A stretch of 5,866 nt of DNA from Pseudomonadota bacterium (GTDB lineage Bacteria; Pseudomonadota; Gammaproteobacteria; Xanthomonadales; Xanthomonadaceae), in assembly GCA_023393895.1 (NCBI GenBank), contig JAEXBT010000243.1, forward strand, positions 1 to 5,866, written 5' to 3'. Of the stretch, positions 1-5,421 are shown piece by piece. The notes under the pieces are model-generated. The model saw only the letters and a program-made list of their open reading frames with translations. It was not told the DNA's origin and did no database searches. The first letter of the stretch is position 1, and the number at the start of each line of letters is the position of its first letter. The position numbers were made by a program, and so were the translations under genes.

Positions 1-709
1 GGTCAGTTTCGGGCATTACGGCACTGCCGCCGATGCGGAGCGCATGGCCGCTGCACTCAACCAGAGTGAGTTACGCGCCTACACCGAGTCGGCGAACTTC
101 AATGGCCGCGATGCCTGGCGCGTGCGCATCGGGCCGTTCGATACGCGGGCCGAGGCGGAGGCGGCACGCCTGCGCGCGTTGCACGTGAGCGACAAGGTCA
201 AGGCCAGCGTGGTCGTGCTCAATGCCGGTGACACGCCGGCAGCGGCCGTTGCAGCTGCCACCCGGCCGGATGCCGAACCTGCACCGGTGGCCAGCGCGAC
301 GCCGCCACAGCCGCGCAACCCGCCAGCCGAAGTCCCGGCAGCTGCCCCCAAACCCGCACCTCCCGCAAAGGCGCCGGAAGTGGCCGCACGCACCGAACCT
401 GCGCCCCAACCGGCCGCCAAGCCCGCGGCACCGGCACCTGTGCCCAAGCCCGCGCCGAAGCCGGCCACGGCGAATGTCGGTTTCGCGGTGCAACTTGGCG
501 CTTTCGCCGATGCCGATGCCGCGCGCGCCCTGCGTGATCGCGCCCGAGCCGCGGGCCTGTCCGCCTTCACCGAAACCGTCAACACCGATGCCGGTCCGCG
601 CACCCGCGTTCGCATCGGGCCGGTCGCCGACCGTGCCGATGCCGAAAAGCTGCGTGACCAGGCCCAGTCCAGGCTCGGCATCGGCGGCATGGTCCGCCCG
701 CACCCCTAA
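1..709 (+). CDS. SPOR-domain (DedD-like) cell-envelope protein, 5'-truncated
   Basis: The reading frame is open from the left edge (first full codon at nt 2) to TAA at 707-709, so the start lies outside the window; the ATG at 44 falls inside a domain and is not the real start. Two SPOR domains are visible. The first runs from nt 2 to about 225, starting [19 protein letters not shown] and containing [16 protein letters not shown]. The second runs from about nt 478 to the end, starting [16 protein letters not shown] and containing [20 protein letters not shown]. Between them lies a linker of roughly 80 residues made mostly of Ala, Pro and Lys, probably disordered and periplasmic. SPOR domains bind peptidoglycan lacking stem peptides and collect at the division septum; DedD-type proteins are usually inner-membrane anchored by an N-terminal helix, which would be upstream here. 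Its position just before purF matches dedD in the folC-dedD-cvpA-purF cluster. Family call is firm; orthology to dedD is inferred. Confidence 0.88.
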   Translation, partial: VSFGHYGTAADAERMAAALNQSELRAYTESANFNGRDAWRVRIGPFDTRAEAEAARLRALHVSDKVKASVVVLNAGDTPAAAVAAATRPDAEPAPVASATPPQPRNPPAEVPAAAPKPAPPAKAPEVAARTEPAPQPAAKPAAPAPVPKPAPKPATANVGFAVQLGAFADADAARALRDRARAAGLSAFTETVNTDAGPRTRVRIGPVADRADAEKLRDQAQSRLGIGGMVRPHP

Positions 710-717
710 GCCACTTT

Positions 718-723
718 CCGGAG
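718..723 (+). promoter_or_regulatory. Ribosome binding site of purF
   Basis: CCGGAG ends 6 nt before the ATG at 730, with GGAG at 720-723. It lies in the 20-nt gap after the SPOR gene's stop. No promoter is visible in that gap, so purF is probably cotranscribed with the SPOR gene or driven from a promoter inside it. Confidence 0.7.
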
Positions 724-729
724 CCTCGC

Positions 730-2196
730 ATGTGCGGCATCGTCGGCATCGTCAGCCATACCGAAGTGGCCGCGCGCCTGTATGACGGCCTGACCGTCCT
801 GCAGCACCGTGGCCAGGATGCCGCCGGCATCGCCACCAGCAATGGCCGGCAGATGCGGGTGGAGAAGGGCAATGGCCTTGTCAGTGACGTGTTCGACGCG
901 GACATGATGTCGCTGCTCAAGGGGCACATGGGTATCGCGCATTGCCGCTACCCGACCGCCGGCAGCGAGGGCAGCGACGAGGCGCAACCGTTCTACGTCA
1001 ACTCGCCTTACGGTATCGCGTTGGCGCACAACGGCAACCTGATCAACACCGAGGAATTGCGGCGCGAGGTCTTCGAGCAGGATCGTCGCAGCGTGAACAC
1101 GCAGTCCGATTCCGAAGTCCTGCTCAACGTGTTCGCGCACGAGCTGGCATCGCAGGACGCGCTGGATCCGGAAGCCGCCTTCCGTGCGGTCGAAGGCGTC
1201 ATGCGCCGTGCCAAGGGTGGTTTCGCCGTGGTCTGCATGGTGATGGGGCTGGGTCTTGTCGCATTCCGTGACCCGAACGCGATCCGACCGCTGGTCTTGG
1301 GCAGGCGTCGTGGCGAACAGGGCGACGAGTACGCACTGGCCTCGGAGTCGGTGGCGCTGGACCTGATCGGATTCGAGCGCGTCCGCGATGTCGGCGCCGG
1401 CGAAGCCGTGGTGATCGGCGAGGATGGCAGCCTGCACACGCGCGTGTGTGCAGACGAGGTGTTGCCGCGGCCCTGCGTGTTCGAGCACGTGTATTTCGCC
1501 CGCCCCGACTCGATGATCGACAACATCTCGGTGCACAAGGCGCGGATGCGCATGGGCGTGGCGCTGGGCGAGAAGATCCTCCGCGAGCGGCCCGACCACG
1601 ATATCGACGTGGTGATCCCGATCCCCGACACCAGCCGCGACGCCGCGCTGGAGATCGCCAACGTGCTCGGGGTGAAGTACCGGGAAGGCTTCATCAAGAA
1701 CCGTTACGTCGGCCGCACCTTCATCATGCCTGGGCAGGGCGAGCGCGCGAAGTCGGTGCGACGCAAGCTCAACCCGCTCCCGCTGGAATTCCGCAACCGC
1801 GTGGTGCTGCTGGTCGATGACTCGATCGTGCGTGGCACCACCAGCCAGCAGATCGTGCAGATGGCGCGCGATGCCGGCGCCCGGAAGGTGTACCTGGCTT
1901 CCGCGGCGCCACCGGTGCGTCATCCCAACATCTACGGCATCGACATGCCGACGCCCACCGAACTGATCGCGCACGGCCGCGATGTCGGCGAGATCCAGCA
2001 GCGGATCGGCTGCGACTGGCTGGTGTACCAGGACCTGGAAGACCTGGAAACCGCCGTTGCCGGGCCCAAGCATCCGGGCATGCGCTTCGATACCTCGTGC
2101 TTCTCCGGCGAGTACGTGACCGGCGTGGGCGAGGGCTATTTCGACCGCCTGCAGGCGCAGCGCTCGGACGAGGCGAAGGCGAAGCGGCGCGGGTGA
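730..2196 (+). CDS. purF: Amidophosphoribosyltransferase (glutamine PRPP amidotransferase)
   Basis: This cytosolic enzyme converts PRPP and glutamine to 5-phosphoribosylamine, the committed step of de novo purine synthesis. The 488-residue product begins MCGIVGIV, so Cys2 becomes the N-terminal nucleophile after Met removal; there is no propeptide as in the Bacillus type. The class II glutaminase domain (about 1-235) shows R73 in RYPTAG and the AHNGNL motif. The phosphoribosyltransferase domain follows, with [11 protein letters not shown] and the PRPP loop [15 protein letters not shown] at 358-372 (D363, D364). YGIDMPT and C457 in CFSGEYVTG lie near the C-terminus. The cysteine pattern resembles the E. 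coli form without an iron-sulfur cluster, and the length is close to the roughly 505 residues of E. coli PurF. The start is fixed by the Cys2 requirement and a good ribosome site. In other gammaproteobacteria cvpA usually sits just upstream; here the SPOR gene does. No PurR-type operator is evident. Confidence 0.98.
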   Translation: MCGIVGIVSHTEVAARLYDGLTVLQHRGQDAAGIATSNGRQMRVEKGNGLVSDVFDADMMSLLKGHMGIAHCRYPTAGSEGSDEAQPFYVNSPYGIALAHNGNLINTEELRREVFEQDRRSVNTQSDSEVLLNVFAHELASQDALDPEAAFRAVEGVMRRAKGGFAVVCMVMGLGLVAFRDPNAIRPLVLGRRRGEQGDEYALASESVALDLIGFERVRDVGAGEAVVIGEDGSLHTRVCADEVLPRPCVFEHVYFARPDSMIDNISVHKARMRMGVALGEKILRERPDHDIDVVIPIPDTSRDAALEIANVLGVKYREGFIKNRYVGRTFIMPGQGERAKSVRRKLNPLPLEFRNRVVLLVDDSIVRGTTSQQIVQMARDAGARKVYLASAAPPVRHPNIYGIDMPTPTELIAHGRDVGEIQQRIGCDWLVYQDLEDLETAVAGPKHPGMRFDTSCFSGEYVTGVGEGYFDRLQAQRSDEAKAKRRG

Positions 2197-2200
2197 GGGA

Positions 2201-2677
2201 TCAGGGCGGCGGTGTCCCCGCTGGCTTCATCTGCTCCGCGTATGGGTTGGGGATTCTTCCCAGGCAGGCCTCGACCGCGACGAGATCCTCAGGGTGGGCC
2301 GTGAGGCAACGGGCGGTGGCCAGCACGAAGTCCCTGTACTCGGGTTCCTGCACATCATCGATCAGTCCCTCTGAAAGGACTGCCTTGCTCGCCTTGAGAA
2401 GCGATTGACGGTTCTGGTCAAGCAGGATTTCCGGATAGTGGTAAGCGGCGCCGCGCAGGTGCACGGCAGTGGATCGGGCGATCCGCGCCCGAATCAGTGC
2501 TTCGTCCGCGGGCGCGCCGTTGAAGGGTCTCAGCAGGGTGGTATACGAGAGCATCGCCCGTACCTGTGCGTCGCCCACGCCGCCGATTTCGCGGGTCTGC
2601 AGGTGCTTGGCATAGATGAAGCCCGCGATCAGGCCCACGACCAATGAAAGAACGACGATGAAGGCCTGTCTGATCAT
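2201..2677 (-). CDS. Hypothetical membrane-anchored protein, 158 aa
   Basis: I do not recognise this family. The product starts MIRQAFIVVL and has one hydrophobic segment at about residues 5-23, ending FIYAKHLQ. There is no lipobox and no clear signal peptidase site, so it is probably a signal anchor leaving about 130 residues in the periplasm. The rest looks mostly helical and ends in a Pro-rich tail (PAGTPPP). C124 and C138 could form a disulfide if the domain is periplasmic. A strong Shine-Dalgarno (AAAGGAG on the minus strand, nt 2683-2689) lies 5 nt before the ATG and supports both the start and real expression. The stop is only 4 nt from the purF stop on the other strand. Codon use differs somewhat from the neighbours: three AGA codons (R3, R50, R141), one AGG (R115), and several TCA, GGA and CGA, all usually rare in such GC-rich genomes. 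This could mean low expression or later acquisition. No function is assigned. Confidence 0.8.
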   Translation of the reverse strand: MIRQAFIVVLSLVVGLIAGFIYAKHLQTREIGGVGDAQVRAMLSYTTLLRPFNGAPADEALIRARIARSTAVHLRGAAYHYPEILLDQNRQSLLKASKAVLSEGLIDDVQEPEYRDFVLATARCLTAHPEDLVAVEACLGRIPNPYAEQMKPAGTPPP

Positions 2678-2682
2678 CCCGA

Positions 2683-2689
2683 CTCCTTT
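2683..2689 (-). promoter_or_regulatory. Ribosome binding site of the 158-aa hypothetical gene
   Basis: Read on the minus strand this is AAAGGAG, 5 nt before the ATG at 2677-2675. It is the closest match to the anti-Shine-Dalgarno in the window and decides the start of this otherwise unrecognised gene. Confidence 0.75.
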
Positions 2690-2723
2690 CGGTATCGATG
2701 CGGGAGCGCCCGCGCGGTCTCAT

Positions 2724-2729
2724 TACAAT
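2724..2729 (+). promoter_or_regulatory. Possible -10 element (TACAAT) for the DUF455 gene
   Basis: TACAAT differs from the TATAAT consensus at one position and lies in the 72-nt gap between two divergent genes. No convincing -35 is seen at the normal spacing. If used, transcription would start near 2736, upstream of every candidate start codon of the DUF455 gene. The same short AT-rich patch read on the minus strand gives TATTGT, so it could also serve the divergent hypothetical gene. Confidence 0.35.
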
Positions 2730-2749
2730 AGCGTTGTTCCAGCACACCA

Positions 2750-3610
2750 TTGGAAACCCGGTTGAGCGTGAACCCATCCCGATCCCGGGTGGCGGCCGCC
2801 CCCGCTCCCGGCTCCCTGTTCGAAGCCGCGCGCGGCGTGCTTGATACCGCTGGCGTCGAGGCCAAGCCAGCCGCTGCACGCGCGATGGCCGAGGGCTTCC
2901 GCGTCGGACAACTCGTGCTGGATGCTGATGCGCCGGCGCCTTCTCCGTCCTGCACCTGCGCGCGACCTGAGCGGCCGCGCCTTGTGCACCCGCGCGAGCT
3001 GCCGCGTCGTGGTTTCGGCAGCGAGGAAGGCCGTGCCGCCTTCATCCACGCAGTGGCCCATATCGAATTCAATGCCATCGACCTTGCCTGCGACGCGATC
3101 TGGCGCTTCCGCGGCATGCCGCCCGCCTACTACGGCGACTGGGTGCAGGTGGCGGATGACGAGGCGCGCCACTTCCTGATGCTGCGTGCGCGGCTGCGCG
3201 ATTACGGTCACGATTACGGCGACTTCGACGCCCACAACGGGCTGTGGGAGATGGCGGTGAAGACCGCGCATGACGGCCTGGCGCGGATGGCGCTGGTACC
3301 CCGGGTGCTGGAAGCGCGCGGCCTGGATGTCACGCCGGCCATGATCACCAAGCTGCGTGCACTCGGTGACGAGGCCACCGCCGGCATCCTCGAGGTGATC
3401 CTGCGCGAGGAAGTGGCGCACGTGGCGGCTGGTTCACGCTGGTATCGCTCGCATTGCGAACGCGCCGGGATCGAGCCGCGGCAACGGTTCCGAGAGCTGC
3501 TCGCCGAATACGCCGGTGGCGTGCTGCACGGGCCGTTCAATCTGGAGGCGCGTCGTGCGGCAGGTTTTGATGAAGCGGAACTGACCAGCCTCACGGAATT
3601 GGGCGACTGA
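2750..3610 (+). CDS. DUF455 ferritin-like protein (COG2833)
   Basis: The 286-residue product matches the DUF455 family, a ferritin-like four-helix-bundle group of unknown role and probably cytosolic. The ligand pattern of a di-iron site is visible: E106 (in HIEFNAIDLA), E138xxH141 (DDEARHF), probably E188 (VLEARGLD) and E221xxH224 (EEVAHV). The two half-sites have nearly equal spacing (32 and 33 residues), as expected for such a bundle. This suggests an iron-dependent oxygenase, oxidase or peroxide-handling enzyme, but that is inference. An unusual CxC (C68, C70) lies before the conserved PRELPRRGFGS stretch. The start is uncertain: an in-frame TAG at 2729-2731 limits the 5' end, and the candidates are TTG at 2750, TTG at 2762 and GTG at 2768, none with a strong ribosome site. 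A GGAA at 2752-2755 is best spaced for 2762. The first 20 or so residues are Ala/Pro/Ser-rich; the family domain starts at about SLFEAARG. It is divergent from the small anchored protein. Confidence 0.9.
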   Translation: METRLSVNPSRSRVAAAPAPGSLFEAARGVLDTAGVEAKPAAARAMAEGFRVGQLVLDADAPAPSPSCTCARPERPRLVHPRELPRRGFGSEEGRAAFIHAVAHIEFNAIDLACDAIWRFRGMPPAYYGDWVQVADDEARHFLMLRARLRDYGHDYGDFDAHNGLWEMAVKTAHDGLARMALVPRVLEARGLDVTPAMITKLRALGDEATAGILEVILREEVAHVAAGSRWYRSHCERAGIEPRQRFRELLAEYAGGVLHGPFNLEARRAAGFDEAELTSLTELGD

Positions 3611-3769
3611 GCGGGCAGGGGGTGCTGCACCTGTCGCGTCTGATCCGTTACCTTGCGATCCTCCCCCATTCATCCTGACCGGGACCGGTCCGGTGGGCGG
3701 GCGAAGACCCAGACCCCTTCGCTGCGGCCGATTGCCGTGGCGTGTTCAAACCCCACCGGAGAACGATCC
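3611..3769. other. 159-nt intergenic region before the lipoprotein gene
   Basis: No gene is supported here. It probably contains the end of the DUF455 transcript and the promoter of the lipoprotein gene, but I find neither a convincing terminator nor a good -10/-35 pair. A weak GGTG-CTG-CACC hairpin lies at 3621-3631 without a T-run. A perfect 10-bp palindrome, GGACCGGTCC, lies at 3682-3691. The lipoprotein reading frame stays open up to 3653, but that extension has no ribosome site and would place the signal peptide inside the protein. Confidence 0.5.
3758..3763 (+). promoter_or_regulatory. Ribosome binding site that fixes the lipoprotein start
   Basis: GGAGAA ends 6 nt before the ATG at 3770. 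Together with the signal peptide that begins exactly there, it selects 3770 over the in-frame ATG at 3653. Confidence 0.7.
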
Positions 3770-4561
3770 ATGCGCTTTACCTTCCTGACGCTGAGCAGCG
3801 CGATCGCGCTGGTACTGACTGCCTGCCAACCTGCCGGCGCGCCGGAGCCTGCCAGTCCCCCGGCTGCGGCCACCCCCGCCCCGGTACCGGCTGCAGCAGC
3901 CCCCGCCCCCGCGGAGGCCATGCGTGCCTTCGGCAACGAGCCGTTCTGGGAAATGATCGATCAGGGCGGCGGCACCCTGCGCCTCAGCACACCGGACAAC
4001 ATCGACGGGACCACCTATGCCGCGGCCCGTACCGAGGACGCCGCCGCGATCCGCTACGTGGGCAAGGACGTGACCCTGACCATCATTCGCAAGAACTGCA
4101 GTGATGGCATGTCCGATGCGACCCATCCGTACACCGCGACGATGACGCTTGATGGCAAGGCATACAGCGGATGCGCGGCACCGGCGTCCGACCTGATGCC
4201 GGCCGAGGACGGCACGCCCGCGGCGGCGGCCGCTGACGCTGGTCCGGTCACCCGCTTCAGCGCCAATGGGTTCTCCCCGGCGTGGCGCGCGGAAGTCGAT
4301 GGCGACACGGTCAAGCTGGACGTGCCCGAACACAAGCGCGTGGATCCCGGTTTCACCACGATCAAGGCCGAGCGCGCGCCGTACGCGAAGGGCGTGGAGT
4401 TCAGCGGCAAGGACGGCGACGTCGACTTCGTGCTGACCATTGATGGCCGCAGCCGTTGCGAGAAGGCGGGCGATGCCGAGGGCAGGACGAATCGCGAGTT
4501 CAGCGCTACGTTGAGCTACGGCAAGAGCACCTACGAGGGTTGCGCCGACGCGGTGAAGTAA
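3770..4561 (+). CDS. Lipoprotein with duplicated COG3650-like domain
   Basis: The 263-residue product opens with a type II signal peptide, MRFTFLTLSSAIALVLTAC, with lipobox LTAC and lipidated Cys19. Residue +2 is Gln, not Asp, so Lol sorting would send it to the outer membrane. An Ala/Pro-rich tether covers about 20-50. Two related domains follow. Domain 1 (about 53-137) has GNEPFW at 55-60, C110 in NCSDGMSD and C135 in YSGCA. Domain 2 (about 160-263) has NGFSPAW ending at W172, C230 in RCEKAG and C258 in YEGCA. Each therefore repeats the same order: aromatic-ended motif, long beta-rich middle, Cys, an aromatic or Ala-rich strand, then Tyr-x-Gly-Cys-Ala. One disulfide per domain is likely. 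The GNEPFW...CSDGMSD...YxGCA pattern is what I recall for COG3650 envelope proteins of unknown function; that family name is from memory. Domain 2 is more diverged. The gene appears monocistronic, ending at a hairpin and convergent with lpxH. Confidence 0.85.
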   Translation: MRFTFLTLSSAIALVLTACQPAGAPEPASPPAAATPAPVPAAAAPAPAEAMRAFGNEPFWEMIDQGGGTLRLSTPDNIDGTTYAAARTEDAAAIRYVGKDVTLTIIRKNCSDGMSDATHPYTATMTLDGKAYSGCAAPASDLMPAEDGTPAAAAADAGPVTRFSANGFSPAWRAEVDGDTVKLDVPEHKRVDPGFTTIKAERAPYAKGVEFSGKDGDVDFVLTIDGRSRCEKAGDAEGRTNREFSATLSYGKSTYEGCADAVK

Positions 4562-4583
4562 TCCGTCTGCTTCCACGCATCCG

Positions 4584-4608
4584 AGCGGCCCGGGATTCCG
4601 GGCCGTTC
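4584..4608 (+). terminator. GC-rich hairpin, probable terminator of the lipoprotein gene
   Basis: CGGCCCGG (4586-4593) pairs perfectly with CCGGGCCG (4598-4605) around a 4-nt GATT loop, and two further pairs (A-T and a G-T wobble) can extend the stem to 10 bp. It begins 23 nt after the lipoprotein stop. The T-run is short (TTCGCGTT), so termination may be imperfect. It sits between two convergent genes and could also slow lpxH transcripts, though that side has no T-run. Confidence 0.6.
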
Positions 4609-4627
4609 GCGTTGCTACCGATGGCAA

Positions 4628-5356
4628 TCAGGCAAGCGCGACGATGTCGATCGCGCCCCGGGATGCACGCGCGATCATCGGCGCGTCGCCATACCAGTCG
4701 CCGAGCACGATGCGTCGGCGGCCACTGCCTTCGTCATGCAGGGCCGGCCGGTGCGTGTGGCCGTGGATCAGGGTGTCGATGCCGTAGCGATCGAACATCG
4801 CGGCGACCGCGGCAGACGCCACATCGGTGATCGTTTCGGCTTGCCCTGTGGCCTGCAGTTCGCCGTAGCGCGCCTTGCTCGCCTCGCGCGCCTGCTGCGC
4901 GAAGGCGAGGCGCGCCGGCAGCGGCTGGGCCAGGAAGCGCGCGCGCCAAGCGGGATCGCGGGTCATCGCACGGAACTGCTGGTAGTTCGCGTCGTCGGTG
5001 CACAGCAGGTCGCCGTGGCCGACCATCCCCGCGCCATCGCCCAGCCGGATGACCGCCGGATCAGGCAGCAGGCGCATCCGGCAGCGCGAGGCGTAACCGG
5101 TGCCGAGCAGGAAGTCGCGATTGCCGTGCAGGAAGGCGATGGCCGTGCCTTGCGAGGCGAGCCACGACAGCGCTTCGGCCACCACCGCGCCACACTCCGA
5201 CGGGTCGTCATCGCCCACCCAAGCCTCGAACAGGTCGCCGAGGATGTACAGGGACTCGGCGCCGTGGGCTTCCTCGCGCACGAAGCGGACAAAGGTTGCG
5301 GTGGTCTCGGGGCGCGCATCTTCCAGATGCAGGTCGGCGATGAAAAGCGTGGTCAT
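4628..5356 (-). CDS. lpxH: UDP-2,3-diacylglucosamine diphosphatase
   Basis: LpxH hydrolyses UDP-2,3-diacylglucosamine to lipid X and UMP, the fourth step of lipid A synthesis, at the cytosolic face of the inner membrane. The 242-residue product matches the roughly 240-residue E. coli enzyme and shows the calcineurin-like metallophosphoesterase ligands in order: D8 and H10 (FIADLHL), D41 ([11 protein letters not shown]), N79 (HGNRDFLLG), H114 ([10 protein letters not shown]), H198 and H200 (IHGHTHRP). The first five fall at exactly the E. coli numbers. The [11 protein letters not shown] block and the helical lid around 124-170 ([20 protein letters not shown]) are typical of LpxH and separate it from generic phosphoesterases. 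The start at 5356 fits family length, but the only purine-rich site (GGAG, 5359-5362) is just 2 nt from the ATG, and a TAGAAT lies 6 nt upstream, so the mRNA may be leaderless. It is divergent from gltX and convergent with the lipoprotein gene. Confidence 0.97.
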   Translation of the reverse strand: MTTLFIADLHLEDARPETTATFVRFVREEAHGAESLYILGDLFEAWVGDDDPSECGAVVAEALSWLASQGTAIAFLHGNRDFLLGTGYASRCRMRLLPDPAVIRLGDGAGMVGHGDLLCTDDANYQQFRAMTRDPAWRARFLAQPLPARLAFAQQAREASKARYGELQATGQAETITDVASAAVAAMFDRYGIDTLIHGHTHRPALHDEGSGRRRIVLGDWYGDAPMIARASRGAIDIVALA

Positions 5357-5362
5357 CGCTCC

Positions 5363-5368
5363 ATTCTA
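5363..5368 (-). promoter_or_regulatory. Possible -10 element (TAGAAT) of lpxH
   Basis: Read on the minus strand this is TAGAAT, one mismatch from TATAAT. Only 6 nt separate it from the lpxH ATG, which would put the transcription start at or within a base or two of the start codon. No good -35 is visible at 16-18 nt spacing. Confidence 0.4.
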
Positions 5369-5389
5369 GGGCTAGCCGGGCCGGTGCAC

Positions 5390-5395
5390 TAAAAT
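5390..5395 (+). promoter_or_regulatory. Possible -10 element (TAAAAT) of gltX
   Basis: TAAAAT differs from TATAAT at one position and lies 26 nt before the gltX ATG, implying transcription from about 5402 and a leader of about 20 nt. The -35 region at the normal distance (TAGGGC, 5367-5372) is poor. It is the most AT-rich patch of the 65-nt lpxH-gltX gap. Confidence 0.5.
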
Positions 5396-5421
5396 GCGCG
5401 TTTTCGCCGCGCGCCCAGCCC

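Noticed and set aside
230..478. Ala/Pro/Lys-rich stretch as a DNA repeat array
   Set aside because: There is no regular repeat unit at the DNA level. It is a low-complexity protein linker between two SPOR domains.
222..785. 187-codon plus-strand frame overlapping the SPOR gene and the purF start
   Set aside because: The translation is dominated by Pro, Arg and Ser, typical of the wrong frame of an Ala/Pro-rich linker, and it conflicts with two well-supported genes.
2031..2050. Tandem 9-nt repeat GACCTGGAA within purF
   Set aside because: It encodes DLEDLE in a region where E. coli PurF has a similar DLNDL, so it is ordinary coding sequence.
706..2073. 455-codon open frame on the minus strand opposite purF
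   Set aside because: It is the antisense shadow of a GC-rich gene. Its protein is rich in His, Arg, Asp and Val with no domain, and purF is unambiguous on the other strand.
3742..3756. T-loop-like string (GTTCAAACC) suggesting a tRNA end before the lipoprotein gene
   Set aside because: The flanking bases do not form the 5-bp T stem, and no acceptor, D or anticodon arm can be built upstream.
3746..4627. 293-codon minus-strand frame opposite the lipoprotein
   Set aside because: It is low-complexity Gly/Arg/Ala without motifs, entirely antisense to a gene with a clear signal peptide and ribosome site, and spans the hairpin.
5355..5364. Three-codon mini-ORF (ATG GAG CGA TGA) overlapping the lpxH start in another frame
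   Set aside because: It has no ribosome site of its own and is easily produced by chance. It would matter only if transcription starts well upstream.
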